64,000 nt of DNA. It comes from Vreelandella alkaliphila. Its GTDB lineage: Bacteria > Pseudomonadota > Gammaproteobacteria > Pseudomonadales > Halomonadaceae. The notes under the pieces were generated by a model, which saw only the letters and a list, made by a program, of their open reading frames with translations, did no database searches and was not told where the DNA came from. The position numbers were made by a program, and so were the translations under genes. Shown here in pieces: positions 45,613-54,839 of the stretch. Numbering within the stretch: the stretch's first letter is position 1; every line of letters starts with the position of its first letter. The DNA lies in the NCBI RefSeq assembly GCF_016107625.1, contig NZ_JABASV010000004.1:329414-393413 (forward strand), read 5' to 3'.

Positions 45613-47871
45613 TTATTCAAAAATCACACAAGGCTCATTGATAATATATGCAGTATCTAAACAAAATATTTTAACAGATTTAATCACAGGCTTTTCTTCA
45701 ATATTAAACACTAGATCAAAAGCTTTCCCACCATCTCTTTTCAATAAACCCATCGTATAACACTCTAGGCGATTATGCCAAGAAAAGCCTTGAAGCTTTA
45801 TACTATTCCCTTCCTGATCAAAAAAAGAAAGCCTAACTGATACTTTGTCTTTTGTTTGAGGACTTCTGGCAATAACTCCTTTTATTCTAACATTTTTTCC
45901 GACCTCACCATTTACATTCGCATGCCAAGGCTTATCTTGATTTAGCAAAACTGCTGAATCAGCTATCTTAAACTCTAAATCAGGATCAGCCAGCGCCCTC
46001 TTTTGATTGACTAACTGGGTAATACTTTCTGTGCAAGCCCTTATTCTATCAAGATAAACACTCTCTTTATCAACTTTCCCCAAGTCACTAGACAGCATCC
46101 CGCCAATCTCTTCTTCAACTTTATTAACTTTATCATACCGCAAAAAATCATTTTTGAAGGTTAAAATTAACGCTACTGAAAACACTGAAGAAAGAGAAGA
46201 AGCTACAGATCTTGGCATTTTCTCATAAGGAGTCTTCAGCCACTCACCCACTAGCCGATAGTTTAAAAAATCAAGACTTTCTCTCTGATCAGAAAGAATT
46301 CCAGGAAGTATCTTTTTAACCAGAGTAAAAAATTCCTCTCGTTCTGAAGTATGCCCCACAAACTTATGCTCTGGCAGAGCAGAATCAAAGAAATAAGGAA
46401 GCGAGCTTAGCAAGTCATGGGAATACTCAAAGCCATTTGAAGATAAAACCTCAGGTAACTTTTTAGACCAGTTATCGTTGCAAAACGGTAGGTACGGGAG
46501 CTTCTTATCACCTTTATACATTAAATAAAACAACATGAATTCACTATCGATGAAACGATGCGAGATACCAGATAGCGCTCTAGAGAACTTGTAGTTCATA
46601 AGCGGATTTATTTGACAACCGCCAATATTTTGCATCATAGAACCAAGCGTGGCTTGCGCGCAAGGAGTTCTATTAAAGGCAACATGGTAAGCACTATACT
46701 TAGCCTCCGGAATCGTATCTAAAACCGAAGTCATATTTTTCTTATATTTATAAAAAATGTCATCAAAATAATCAGGAGTAATAACTTTATTGGGGTCGAT
46801 ATAATTCTTGTGGCCCTCTAAAAAATATTTTTTTTCTAACTTATTTACAGGATACTTGAAAGATACTTCATGGCCGCCAAAGCTAGCAACATTAGACCTT
46901 GTGAATTTTCTCCATCCCCAGAAGCTTGCAAGGCCTTCATTGGCATTTAATGTCTGTGCTATTTTTCTTATAAGTCCACCGGATTCAGGCACTGGCTTAT
47001 TAAAACTTGAAACATTGTTCCATTTACATCTCTGCTCACCTAAAGATCTAATGACCTCCTTAGCTGCAAGTACTTCAGGAGAATATGATGAACCTGTTGT
47101 TCTCAAGGAAAGGTTTTTATCAATTGAACTGTAATAATTAAGCATAGCAAGAACAGCACGGCTATCCTTTCCACCGGAGAGATTTAAAGATTTTGGAAAC
47201 TCACTCTCCATAATAGACTTATAGTCATTCAATCCTTCATCAACTAATGCAATAGCTTCTTCGACCTCTAGATTTGAAAAAACTTCAGAATAATCTGGAT
47301 CTTTAAGATCAAAACCTTGTTCATAGTGATATAGTATATGTTGGCCAGGCATAAGCTTTTTTATACCATGAAAAACGGTTGAGCTATCTATCATATGCCC
47401 TTTCCCTATAAGCTTAGCTAGTCCTTCAGCATTCAAGCTAGGACTGGACAAGCAAGCTAACAAGCCAACCCGATTAGATATTGCAAAGTAGTCTTCAGTT
47501 TCAACATAATAGGAAAGTTCTAGCACACCAAACGAGGCGTACCCAGACAAAAATTTTTCATTTAAAAAGACAGATGATAAAGGAAATCCGATTTTTTCAT
47601 GATCAATTTTTTGATCAGCACCAGTCAAAATTTCAAATAAATATTTTTTTACTTGCGGATTTGATAAACCTTGTACAAACAGCTGACCAGAAACATCTTC
47701 TACAATAGAATTGTCAATTACGCTACCCCATTGCCATACATAAATTAGGCTTCTTTTATTAGCTACGTAACAAAAATTAGCTTTATCACTATCAAAAACA
47801 TATGGCAGGAAATCATTGTACTCTGGAAGAGGTTTATCTTTTTTTGAAAAAATAGAAATGTAAACTGACAT
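45613..47871 (-). CDS. Asparagine-synthase-like ATP-dependent ligase
   Basis: 752 residues, AT-rich. The PP-loop SLNLSGGKDSRAVLAML (about 229-245) marks an asparagine synthetase-type adenylating domain; FGVLELSYYVETEDYFAISN and GIKKLMPGQHILY match the tail of the N-terminal Ntn domain. The catalytic Cys2 of glutaminases is missing (the protein starts MSVYISIF), so glutamine hydrolysis is unlikely; other enzymes of this superfamily without Cys2 form amide bonds with amines. The last 100 residues are a beta-sandwich-like domain. AAGG precedes the ATG. In a uronate-polymer locus it may amidate uronic acid or couple an amino acid; this is inference. Confidence 0.78.
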   Translation of the reverse strand: MSVYISIFSKKDKPLPEYNDFLPYVFDSDKANFCYVANKRSLIYVWQWGSVIDNSIVEDVSGQLFVQGLSNPQVKKYLFEILTGADQKIDHEKIGFPLSSVFLNEKFLSGYASFGVLELSYYVETEDYFAISNRVGLLACLSSPSLNAEGLAKLIGKGHMIDSSTVFHGIKKLMPGQHILYHYEQGFDLKDPDYSEVFSNLEVEEAIALVDEGLNDYKSIMESEFPKSLNLSGGKDSRAVLAMLNYYSSIDKNLSLRTTGSSYSPEVLAAKEVIRSLGEQRCKWNNVSSFNKPVPESGGLIRKIAQTLNANEGLASFWGWRKFTRSNVASFGGHEVSFKYPVNKLEKKYFLEGHKNYIDPNKVITPDYFDDIFYKYKKNMTSVLDTIPEAKYSAYHVAFNRTPCAQATLGSMMQNIGGCQINPLMNYKFSRALSGISHRFIDSEFMLFYLMYKGDKKLPYLPFCNDNWSKKLPEVLSSNGFEYSHDLLSSLPYFFDSALPEHKFVGHTSEREEFFTLVKKILPGILSDQRESLDFLNYRLVGEWLKTPYEKMPRSVASSLSSVFSVALILTFKNDFLRYDKVNKVEEEIGGMLSSDLGKVDKESVYLDRIRACTESITQLVNQKRALADPDLEFKIADSAVLLNQDKPWHANVNGEVGKNVRIKGVIARSPQTKDKVSVRLSFFDQEGNSIKLQGFSWHNRLECYTMGLLKRDGGKAFDLVFNIEEKPVIKSVKIFCLDTAYIINEPCVIFE

Positions 47872-47879
47872 AAAAAACC

Positions 47880-48812
47880 TTAGATTAGATAATTAGGCAA
47901 AACATAGCCCATTTCACAAGAAAGTTGAGACAATTCTTTGACCAAGAGGTCGCAAGCTTCCTTATTTACATGTCTTTCTTTCTTATTATTGAAATTTATT
48001 GATTTACCACTTCCTACAAAACCCCTAGCATCAGTTAATTTCAATCTATCCTCCCATACCCCTGGGAATTTCTCCTTAGCAACTAATAGTAAATCATAAA
48101 CCGATGAAAGTGGATCATTGACTAAATCCTCATACCTTACAACATCGTCAAAAGCATTTGAGCTTTTACTTGCCAGGAAATAAAATCTTTTCACATTATT
48201 TATTTGCTTTTCCAAATAAGCTATATCCGAAGCTCTCGGATCAACTTCTTTTCTATAGTCATCTTTACGGAAGGTACGCGAATACGCAATATCAAATGGG
48301 TTACGCATCAGAAGGATGATGTGATGCCCCCCCATCTCCTTGACAAACCTAGTCGGAGTATCAGGGCGCAAGTGCATTATATTAACTGGAACTATATCAG
48401 ATTTATTCTTCTTCACTCCTCTCGAAGGGAAATAACTTACCAGATCAAACAGCATCATCCGCTCTTTTTCGGAAAGATCCCCCTCACGACATAGTCGTAA
48501 CAACTCGGGAGGATAGTAAACTTCCTTGATTAGATCAAAATTCCCGAGTGACGAGAGTATTTCACCCAAGAAGTGACAACCAGAAGAACCACAACTGATG
48601 ACGTATAAGGTTTTCCGCCCTTCTTCGTATCGCTTTTCGAGATCTTCTTTCAAGCGAGCTTGCAAAGCATCATTATCAAACTCCTTTACCATCTCACGAG
48701 CTTTCACAAGTTTCTCACGGTTACGGTGATGAAACAGAGTGTCATCTGGCCAAAAAGTATCAGGCTTGAAGATATAGTTTTTCAAAATTTCATCAAAAAT
48801 TATTTTGCTCAC
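47880..48812 (-). CDS. PAPS-dependent sulfotransferase family protein
   Basis: 310 residues, starting at GTG with GAGG 6 nt upstream. The 5'-phosphosulfate loop is TLYVISCGSSGCHFLGEIL (about 68-86) and the 3'-phosphate site is LLMRNPFDIAYSR (Arg170...Ser178), both standard sulfotransferase signatures; VVRYEDLVNDPLSSVYDLL is the third typical block. Transfers sulfate from PAPS to a hydroxyl or amine, here most probably on the polysaccharide. Eight nt upstream of the asparagine-synthase-like gene and 12 nt downstream of the second heparinase-like gene, so the three are likely co-transcribed. AT-rich like its neighbour. Confidence 0.88.
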   Translation of the reverse strand: MSKIIFDEILKNYIFKPDTFWPDDTLFHHRNREKLVKAREMVKEFDNDALQARLKEDLEKRYEEGRKTLYVISCGSSGCHFLGEILSSLGNFDLIKEVYYPPELLRLCREGDLSEKERMMLFDLVSYFPSRGVKKNKSDIVPVNIMHLRPDTPTRFVKEMGGHHIILLMRNPFDIAYSRTFRKDDYRKEVDPRASDIAYLEKQINNVKRFYFLASKSSNAFDDVVRYEDLVNDPLSSVYDLLLVAKEKFPGVWEDRLKLTDARGFVGSGKSINFNNKKERHVNKEACDLLVKELSQLSCEMGYVLPNYLI

Positions 48813-48824
48813 TAGAAACCTCTT

Positions 48825-50363
48825 CTATCCACGCTTGATTGAAAGCTGCCAGCCAATCACGTCAGCATTGCCCGACACGACCAAAGAAGGTGCTGAAACC
48901 GACTTGGAATGCCCTGTACACCTTTCCGTCTGCTGGATAGCTAGCGATGCAGGGTCAAGGTTGGTAGTAAGAATTAACCGAACACCATAGTCATATTTGG
49001 TAATTGCATACTCCCCCTCTCGCAATGGGGCAATTTCGCAGCCTTCCGCAAAGTTGTAATAAACCTCCCACTCTTCGCTCGCCGCTACGGCTTCGTGGAT
49101 ATAGAGTTCATTGCTGTATGCGAATAGTGAACGACTGTGCGAAGAGGATTTGAAGTCCGCCTTTCCACGCAATCCAGAACGGTTGTAGTCAACATCAATT
49201 GACAGCTTTTCCAGTTCCTGTTGATTCGATGTCTTCAAGGAGAGAGAGTTATGGCCCCTGGACGCCCTGTACCACTGATATCTTATCTTTGATCCATACT
49301 TATAAGGCCCACCAGCATCCACCATAAGGAAACCAAAATCGGCAAACCATATATCAGTATGCAGTGGTGAAGCATGGCCATGCGCGCTTTCCGCATTATG
49401 GGAAAGCGTTAGGAAATGAACGCTATCATCATTGGCACCACCACGGTAGTAACCGATCTTGTCCAAGCGACGCCAATGTTCGGCCAATGCACTGTTTTCA
49501 GGCATGAACTTTTTCTGATAGGAACTGAGCATTCGACCATGCGCCGAATCACCCGAAGCTGGCATACTTCCATCTGGAAATGAAATCGCCGCTATATGAC
49601 TATTCAGGTTATTTTCGATCAGCTCGGCGTCGACATTCAATCCAGCTGATAAGCCATTCATAGTTTCAATAACATTCTTGACAATAACTAGATCAAAAAA
49701 ACAATAGGCTATTGACTGTTCTAGAGAGAAGCCAGTTTCTTGGTCAATCAATTCGTTTATAAAGCCCTCAATTTGATCTCTGAATTTATTTTTCCCTTCT
49801 TCATCAGTAGTCGCGTGAGCGTAAATAAAGGCTGCTAGTAAATGGAAAACACGGTGATTGTTATTCTTCCATTTTTCGTTATCTAATATTTCGACAAGAT
49901 ATCGGATAATCGCTTTTACATGGTCATCTATCTTTTGTATTACCGCTTCACCAAGCACACTTCTGACGACCAGCAGCTCTTTTAATTCGAGCAACACACA
50001 CAAACGCTCACAGATTGCGTGGTCATCCCAGAGCATATTCCAGGCACCTGAGCGCTCTTCATCTGGGGTAATATCTAGAACACTCTCGACAACCTTAAGA
50101 GCGGCTGAAATCTTTTGTTTATCGCCACCTGACAGGACAGGTATCACCCAGCCAAGTGAGTAGAAATATAGTTGTAACGTTTTATCTTCTTGATCAATTA
50201 CTTCATAAATGTTTCCTGAAGAGGGAATAATCATAGGTTGATGGCCAGGATGCACCAAGATTTCAACCTGTTGTTCACTGACCACTACCACTTTAGCATT
50301 TTGAGGATAGTCTGATAAATGCTTGATCCAGGTTACATAAGGAGAAGACGAATACTCTACCAA
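48825..50363 (-). CDS. Heparinase II/III-like protein
   Basis: 512 residues. Alpha-helical toroid part about 100-285 (AWNMLWDDHAICERLCVLLE, NNNHRVFHLLAAFIYAH, GFSLEQSIAYCFFDLVIV), then the heparinase beta-sandwich: LSHNAESAHGHASPLHTDIW, FGFLMVDAGGPYKYG, YRASRGHNSLSL. Shorter than the first heparinase-like protein of the locus and without its C-terminal domain. The frame begins at TTG directly after the preceding stop (TAATTG), implying coupling; no better start is visible. No signal peptide. Expected activity is eliminative cleavage of uronate-containing chains. Confidence 0.83.
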   Translation of the reverse strand: MVEYSSSPYVTWIKHLSDYPQNAKVVVVSEQQVEILVHPGHQPMIIPSSGNIYEVIDQEDKTLQLYFYSLGWVIPVLSGGDKQKISAALKVVESVLDITPDEERSGAWNMLWDDHAICERLCVLLELKELLVVRSVLGEAVIQKIDDHVKAIIRYLVEILDNEKWKNNNHRVFHLLAAFIYAHATTDEEGKNKFRDQIEGFINELIDQETGFSLEQSIAYCFFDLVIVKNVIETMNGLSAGLNVDAELIENNLNSHIAAISFPDGSMPASGDSAHGRMLSSYQKKFMPENSALAEHWRRLDKIGYYRGGANDDSVHFLTLSHNAESAHGHASPLHTDIWFADFGFLMVDAGGPYKYGSKIRYQWYRASRGHNSLSLKTSNQQELEKLSIDVDYNRSGLRGKADFKSSSHSRSLFAYSNELYIHEAVAASEEWEVYYNFAEGCEIAPLREGEYAITKYDYGVRLILTTNLDPASLAIQQTERCTGHSKSVSAPSLVVSGNADVIGWQLSIKRG

Positions 50364-51521
50364 TTAGGCCACCACTTGCTTAATATTATTAAAAAAAGAA
50401 TCTGACACAGCAGCAGGAACCAATCCTTGCTTGGCATTCGCCAGCCCCTCCGGCGAAACTATTTGACTATCGGCCAAATAGCACATTTTCTCGAATAGTT
50501 CGGTATCACTGGTGTTCTCAAAGGTGACACCACAGCCGCTGGTTTCTATATCCAGAAAACCACCGCTATTAGGCCCCAACACCGGAAGATCAAAAGTAAT
50601 CGCCATCATCGCTGCCCCGGAATTCATGGTCCGCCGATAGGGGCATACCGCAATATCCGCCGAACGGAAATAGACCTGCAGCTTGTCGTGAGGCACTGGG
50701 GTCATATCGAGGATCACGTCAGGCTTACCTTCGCCCCAAGCGGTAATCTTTTCGACCAACGCTTTATCCGATGGTAACCCGGCAATAACCAAGCGGGTTC
50801 TCTTTCTCGTCTTGCCGCGAAGTTGATCATAAGCGGCCATAAGCCGATCATACCCCTTATACTCCATGATCGCACCGAAGGAGAGAAAGACAAACTCGTC
50901 TTCATCAATCCGCAGTTGGGTACGTGCCTCATCACGGGATATTTCATCCGGCTGCGCGCCTTCATAGGTAGGGTGAGGCACTACAAACATCTTGCTCTCA
51001 TCTAGCGTATAAAACTGTTCCGTTAGTTTGGCGCTGTCGCTTGCCATCACATGCAGAGCATCGGCGGCATCGGCCATCATCTGGTGAATCTTCCTATCCT
51101 GCTCGACCCAAACGGTTTCATGAGGCATTACGTTGTGAACGGTCCATACAATTTTGTGGTCATTCTCCTTAATGCGGCGCAACAGATTTTCCCAATACAC
51201 CACAGCCTCATTCGCCTCTGTCTCGGTCTTTGCCTGACCTGTTTTGCCATGAATCCAGTGGAAGTGGCAAATCACTTTACCAGGCCAGGGAATATCACCG
51301 CACAGCCCAAGGTCATGTATAGGAAGAATACTGACGTTAAACCTCTCCTGAGCGGAATATAAAAGCGCCTGAAATTGATTGCGCTGAGCAACTGGCCCAT
51401 AAGCCAAGACAAAGTGGTCGTCCGGGTTGTCAAATAGCTCGGCACTTATAACATCGGTTGATTTAGCCAGTTTGGCACACTCTTGCCAGAGCTTTTCAGG
51501 ACGGTCGATAATATTAAGCAT
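50364..51521 (-). CDS. Glycosyltransferase, GT4-like
   Basis: 385 residues. GT-B fold with VICHFHWIHGKTG and VWTVHNVMPHE in the N-terminal domain. The C-terminal domain has FLSFGAIMEYKGYDRLMAAY, LVIAGLPSD, and the donor site region MNSGAAMMAITFDLPVLGPN followed by SGGFLDIE. The layout recalls GDP-mannose or UDP-glucuronate transferases of exopolysaccharide pathways, but donor use cannot be read with certainty. Its ATG overlaps the end of the upstream glycosyltransferase gene by 8 nt, and its stop touches the start of the next gene. Confidence 0.83.
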   Translation of the reverse strand: MLNIIDRPEKLWQECAKLAKSTDVISAELFDNPDDHFVLAYGPVAQRNQFQALLYSAQERFNVSILPIHDLGLCGDIPWPGKVICHFHWIHGKTGQAKTETEANEAVVYWENLLRRIKENDHKIVWTVHNVMPHETVWVEQDRKIHQMMADAADALHVMASDSAKLTEQFYTLDESKMFVVPHPTYEGAQPDEISRDEARTQLRIDEDEFVFLSFGAIMEYKGYDRLMAAYDQLRGKTRKRTRLVIAGLPSDKALVEKITAWGEGKPDVILDMTPVPHDKLQVYFRSADIAVCPYRRTMNSGAAMMAITFDLPVLGPNSGGFLDIETSGCGVTFENTSDTELFEKMCYLADSQIVSPEGLANAKQGLVPAAVSDSFFNNIKQVVA

Positions 51522-54500
51522 CCAGCACCTCTCTGGCAGTCACATTTTCTTCTATCAAGCGACGATAGATACTCTCATAGCGTTTGGCATTAGCACTCCA
51601 GGTTCGCTCAGCAAACACCCATTGTTTTGCTGTAGCTACCTTGCTTTCACGAAGTGTGCTGTCTTCAATCAATAACTTTAACTTTTCTACTAGGCTTTCA
51701 ACATCAGCAGGTTTAGCCACTAGCCCACGCTCTTCATTTTTGCCTACAATTTCCTGCAGCGCGGGTAAGTCAGTCACAATAATTGGTCGTTCCAAAGCCA
51801 TTGCCTCATAGGGTTTAAGAGGCGTTACCCAGTCAGCGGCATAATCTGGAATACGCGGAATGACAAAGAGATCTATTGCCTTGTAATAAGCATTTATCTC
51901 GTTATGGTCAATTTCACCAGGGAAACAGATGATGTCTTTCATTCCTAATTTAGCTGAAAGATCCTCAAGGCTTGCACGTTCAGGGCCGTTACCTACTAAC
52001 AAGCCACGAATATCCAGGCCAGTCTTATGCCTTAACTGGTGAATGGCTTCAATAAGGTATTTATGCCCTTCTCGACGAGACATATTGGAAATATAGCCAA
52101 CTATAAAATCAGCACCTTCAAGCATAGGGATAGAAGCCGATTCAAATACCTTACCTAAATATTTACTTTCATCAATCGCATTAGGAATAACCTCGATTCT
52201 ATCCGGCCTGACTCCACGCTCAATCAATATTTTCTTCATACTGTATGAAATGGTCGTAACGAAATCTGCCTCTTCCATACAGAAGTTTTCTTTAATCACA
52301 CGTAACTCAGTTCGTTCCAGATCCATCACATCACTGCGCACAGGCGTCCAGGTATGTTCATGAAACGAACGAACTTCGTATAACAATGGTAAACCAGTCA
52401 ACTTTTTCAGGGCCAGTGCTTGCAGAGCCAATTCATAGCCCCTGACCCCAGACGCTGCATGAATAAGGCTGGCTCCGCGAGCTTTTAAAATCTTGGCTAT
52501 ATGAAAAGCTGAATAATTAGTCCGATCAGGCAGGGCAAGCCCCCTCAAACCATCAGTATTAGCCCCAACTCGAAAATGTTCGATCCCTTCAATAATTTCG
52601 TGGTTTTTCACTCCCTCTACGCCTGCAAACCTTGGATAACCAATTGGAGTAATAATGTATGGATCAATGCCAATACGCTGCTGAGATAATGCCGTATTCA
52701 AACAACGAATAGCCCCTCCGGTATTTTCATAGGGATAAGCAGTTTTATGCAGGTGGGCAACCGTCAATTTATTAGTAACGGGTAGATTCAATTGTTTATC
52801 AAAATAAGCAATTTCAGGCAACCAAGTGCGATTCAACTCCACCATTTCTAGAATGGCCCCATTAAGCTGCGCCAAATCATTACGATGCTTAGAAAGTTCG
52901 TATTTATAGCTAAGCAGTGCAAGCCGCAGGCTCGCGGCACCTTCTTTATGCACAAAGGGTTCTAAAAGCTTAACCCAACCCAGCCCAGGCACTTGGCGCG
53001 TTAACCAAGCTGCAGAATCAGCAACGCTAACCTTTCTTAAAAAAACTTCACTTAATTTCAAACCTCTTGGGGCAACAAAAGCCACAATATCTACTTCAAC
53101 TCTGACAATACCTATAGGGATTGAAAAAACTGAAACCTTGGCAGTGCCAGTACTTCTATTTGTATCGATATATTGATAATGGGAATAAGCTTTCGATGCA
53201 GAAAATCCTGGTAATTTTTCTTTAATCAGACTACCACTATCATCAAAGAACCTGAAGCTTGCGACTACGCCTCTTGGGTCCCCACCCACTTCATCTTCAA
53301 CATCAAATTCGAGACAATATAAACCACTAACTGTAATATCAAGACTGATCTTATGAGCTTTTTTAGAACCAATTTTTATTTGAGATGAGCTCGTTTCTTT
53401 ACGTTGAACAGCCTCATTCAAACAGCTCAAAAATGCATCACAGCTTCGCTCATCGTCATAAAACAGGTAAAATCTATGATTGGATAAATTAAAGCAGATT
53501 TGTTCTATTCTAAATTGCTCGGCAAAGCTCATTAGCTCAAAAAAAGGCTGTTTCAGCTCATCTAAAAAGGCATCCGCATAGTGAAGGTGCTCTTTCATAA
53601 CAGGCAATGAAAGCTGCTTCGCTGCAATTATTGCTGGTAGTGCTACAGAAAAGTCACTGCTAACAATGACGGCTTCAGGACGCACTTCTTTAAAGTGATT
53701 ACTATAATATTCAGTTCTAGATTTTAAATAAGCTTCTGAACTAACTGCCCCCCCACCTTCCGAAGAGTCATAGTGCATACCAGTATTTTCTTGCATATAA
53801 GCACTTAACTTCGGAACGCTATTGTTTTTATTAATATCAAAAGGTTCAATAAAAACAGGTCCGTAGTCATTCTCACACAATAATGCGAAAAGTTTTTGTG
53901 TGCGTTTCGCATATCCCTTAGAAATGTTCTTTTGGCCGTGGTTTACCACTACCGCAACACGTCCTTTAATACGTTCCGACGATGCAGCATATTTCGTTTC
54001 AATCAACCGGTATGCAAGGTCAATAAGATCGTCGGCTTTGGCGGTTGTTACGCTCTTTTTACTACCTGGTCTACCTCCCCTGAGTAGCTTCGCAATACAT
54101 TGAGTCGATATATTTGGCAATCCTTGATCTTCAATCTGATTCGCAATTCTCTCTATGGCTTCTCCGGCTACACCACTCCTCAATAGCGCCGCTCTTGATT
54201 GCTCACTCCTTACAAACAGATGCAAAGCCTGTTTAGCAACAAACAGACTCTTTGGCTCAACTACATCACCAGATATATGATTATTACTTTCTACCCCAAA
54301 GAACGCTAACCCTAACCGTTTTGCTGCTATCCATGCGGCCAACCCTACATCAGCCGTTTCCGCCAGAACTGCCGCAGGACGATACACACGTAATAGCTTG
54401 ACCAGTTTCTCTACGGTAGCCTCTAATGTAGCACGCGCGCCCCCTAAAGCACTGCTGGGCAGCATTGAGTGAAGATAACGCACACCGTTGATATCTGCTT

Positions 54501-54732
54501 CTGGTGTAATGTGCGGATTACCTTCCGTTTGATCCCAGGGCCACCCTGGGCGGACGATACAAAGGGCTTCAAGGCCTCGTTGGTTAAGGGCCTCCGCTAG
54601 TTGCTGTGTGCTACCGTTGCTCGCACTGTGGCCTTCGTTAACCACATAAGCCAAACGCCCTTCTATCGGCTGGACAATGGGGGTTGAAGCTTGGCTTGCA
54701 AGCTGTTGGGCGTGGCGTAACAAATCATCCAT
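51514..54732 (-). CDS. Multi-module glycosyltransferase with C-terminal GT4 domain
   Basis: 1,072 residues. Module 1 (1-210) is a shortened GT4 N-domain paralogous to the giant transferase (MDDLLRHAQQL; GRLAYVVNEGHSASNGS; CIVRPGWPWD). Module 2 (255-440) is another incomplete N-domain (GRVAVVVNHGQKNISKGYAK). Residues 460-565 form a beta-sandwich-like domain (ASFRFFDDSGSLIKEKLPGF). The only complete GT4 is at 655-1065: LTVAHLHKTAYPYENTGGAI, LYEVRSFHEHTW, VGYISNMSRREGHKYLIEAI, PLKPYEAMALERPIIVTD. The front modules therefore look like inactive remnants or acceptor-binding units. Confidence 0.82.
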   Translation of the reverse strand: MDDLLRHAQQLASQASTPIVQPIEGRLAYVVNEGHSASNGSTQQLAEALNQRGLEALCIVRPGWPWDQTEGNPHITPEADINGVRYLHSMLPSSALGGARATLEATVEKLVKLLRVYRPAAVLAETADVGLAAWIAAKRLGLAFFGVESNNHISGDVVEPKSLFVAKQALHLFVRSEQSRAALLRSGVAGEAIERIANQIEDQGLPNISTQCIAKLLRGGRPGSKKSVTTAKADDLIDLAYRLIETKYAASSERIKGRVAVVVNHGQKNISKGYAKRTQKLFALLCENDYGPVFIEPFDINKNNSVPKLSAYMQENTGMHYDSSEGGGAVSSEAYLKSRTEYYSNHFKEVRPEAVIVSSDFSVALPAIIAAKQLSLPVMKEHLHYADAFLDELKQPFFELMSFAEQFRIEQICFNLSNHRFYLFYDDERSCDAFLSCLNEAVQRKETSSSQIKIGSKKAHKISLDITVSGLYCLEFDVEDEVGGDPRGVVASFRFFDDSGSLIKEKLPGFSASKAYSHYQYIDTNRSTGTAKVSVFSIPIGIVRVEVDIVAFVAPRGLKLSEVFLRKVSVADSAAWLTRQVPGLGWVKLLEPFVHKEGAASLRLALLSYKYELSKHRNDLAQLNGAILEMVELNRTWLPEIAYFDKQLNLPVTNKLTVAHLHKTAYPYENTGGAIRCLNTALSQQRIGIDPYIITPIGYPRFAGVEGVKNHEIIEGIEHFRVGANTDGLRGLALPDRTNYSAFHIAKILKARGASLIHAASGVRGYELALQALALKKLTGLPLLYEVRSFHEHTWTPVRSDVMDLERTELRVIKENFCMEEADFVTTISYSMKKILIERGVRPDRIEVIPNAIDESKYLGKVFESASIPMLEGADFIVGYISNMSRREGHKYLIEAIHQLRHKTGLDIRGLLVGNGPERASLEDLSAKLGMKDIICFPGEIDHNEINAYYKAIDLFVIPRIPDYAADWVTPLKPYEAMALERPIIVTDLPALQEIVGKNEERGLVAKPADVESLVEKLKLLIEDSTLRESKVATAKQWVFAERTWSANAKRYESIYRRLIEENVTAREVLDA

Positions 54733-54742
54733 GTATTTGGCC

Positions 54743-54788
<46 letters not shown>

Positions 54789-54839
54789 GATGTTAACCCC
54801 TCCCTATTCACCATTCACAAACGCGAAGCGCTTACTTCT

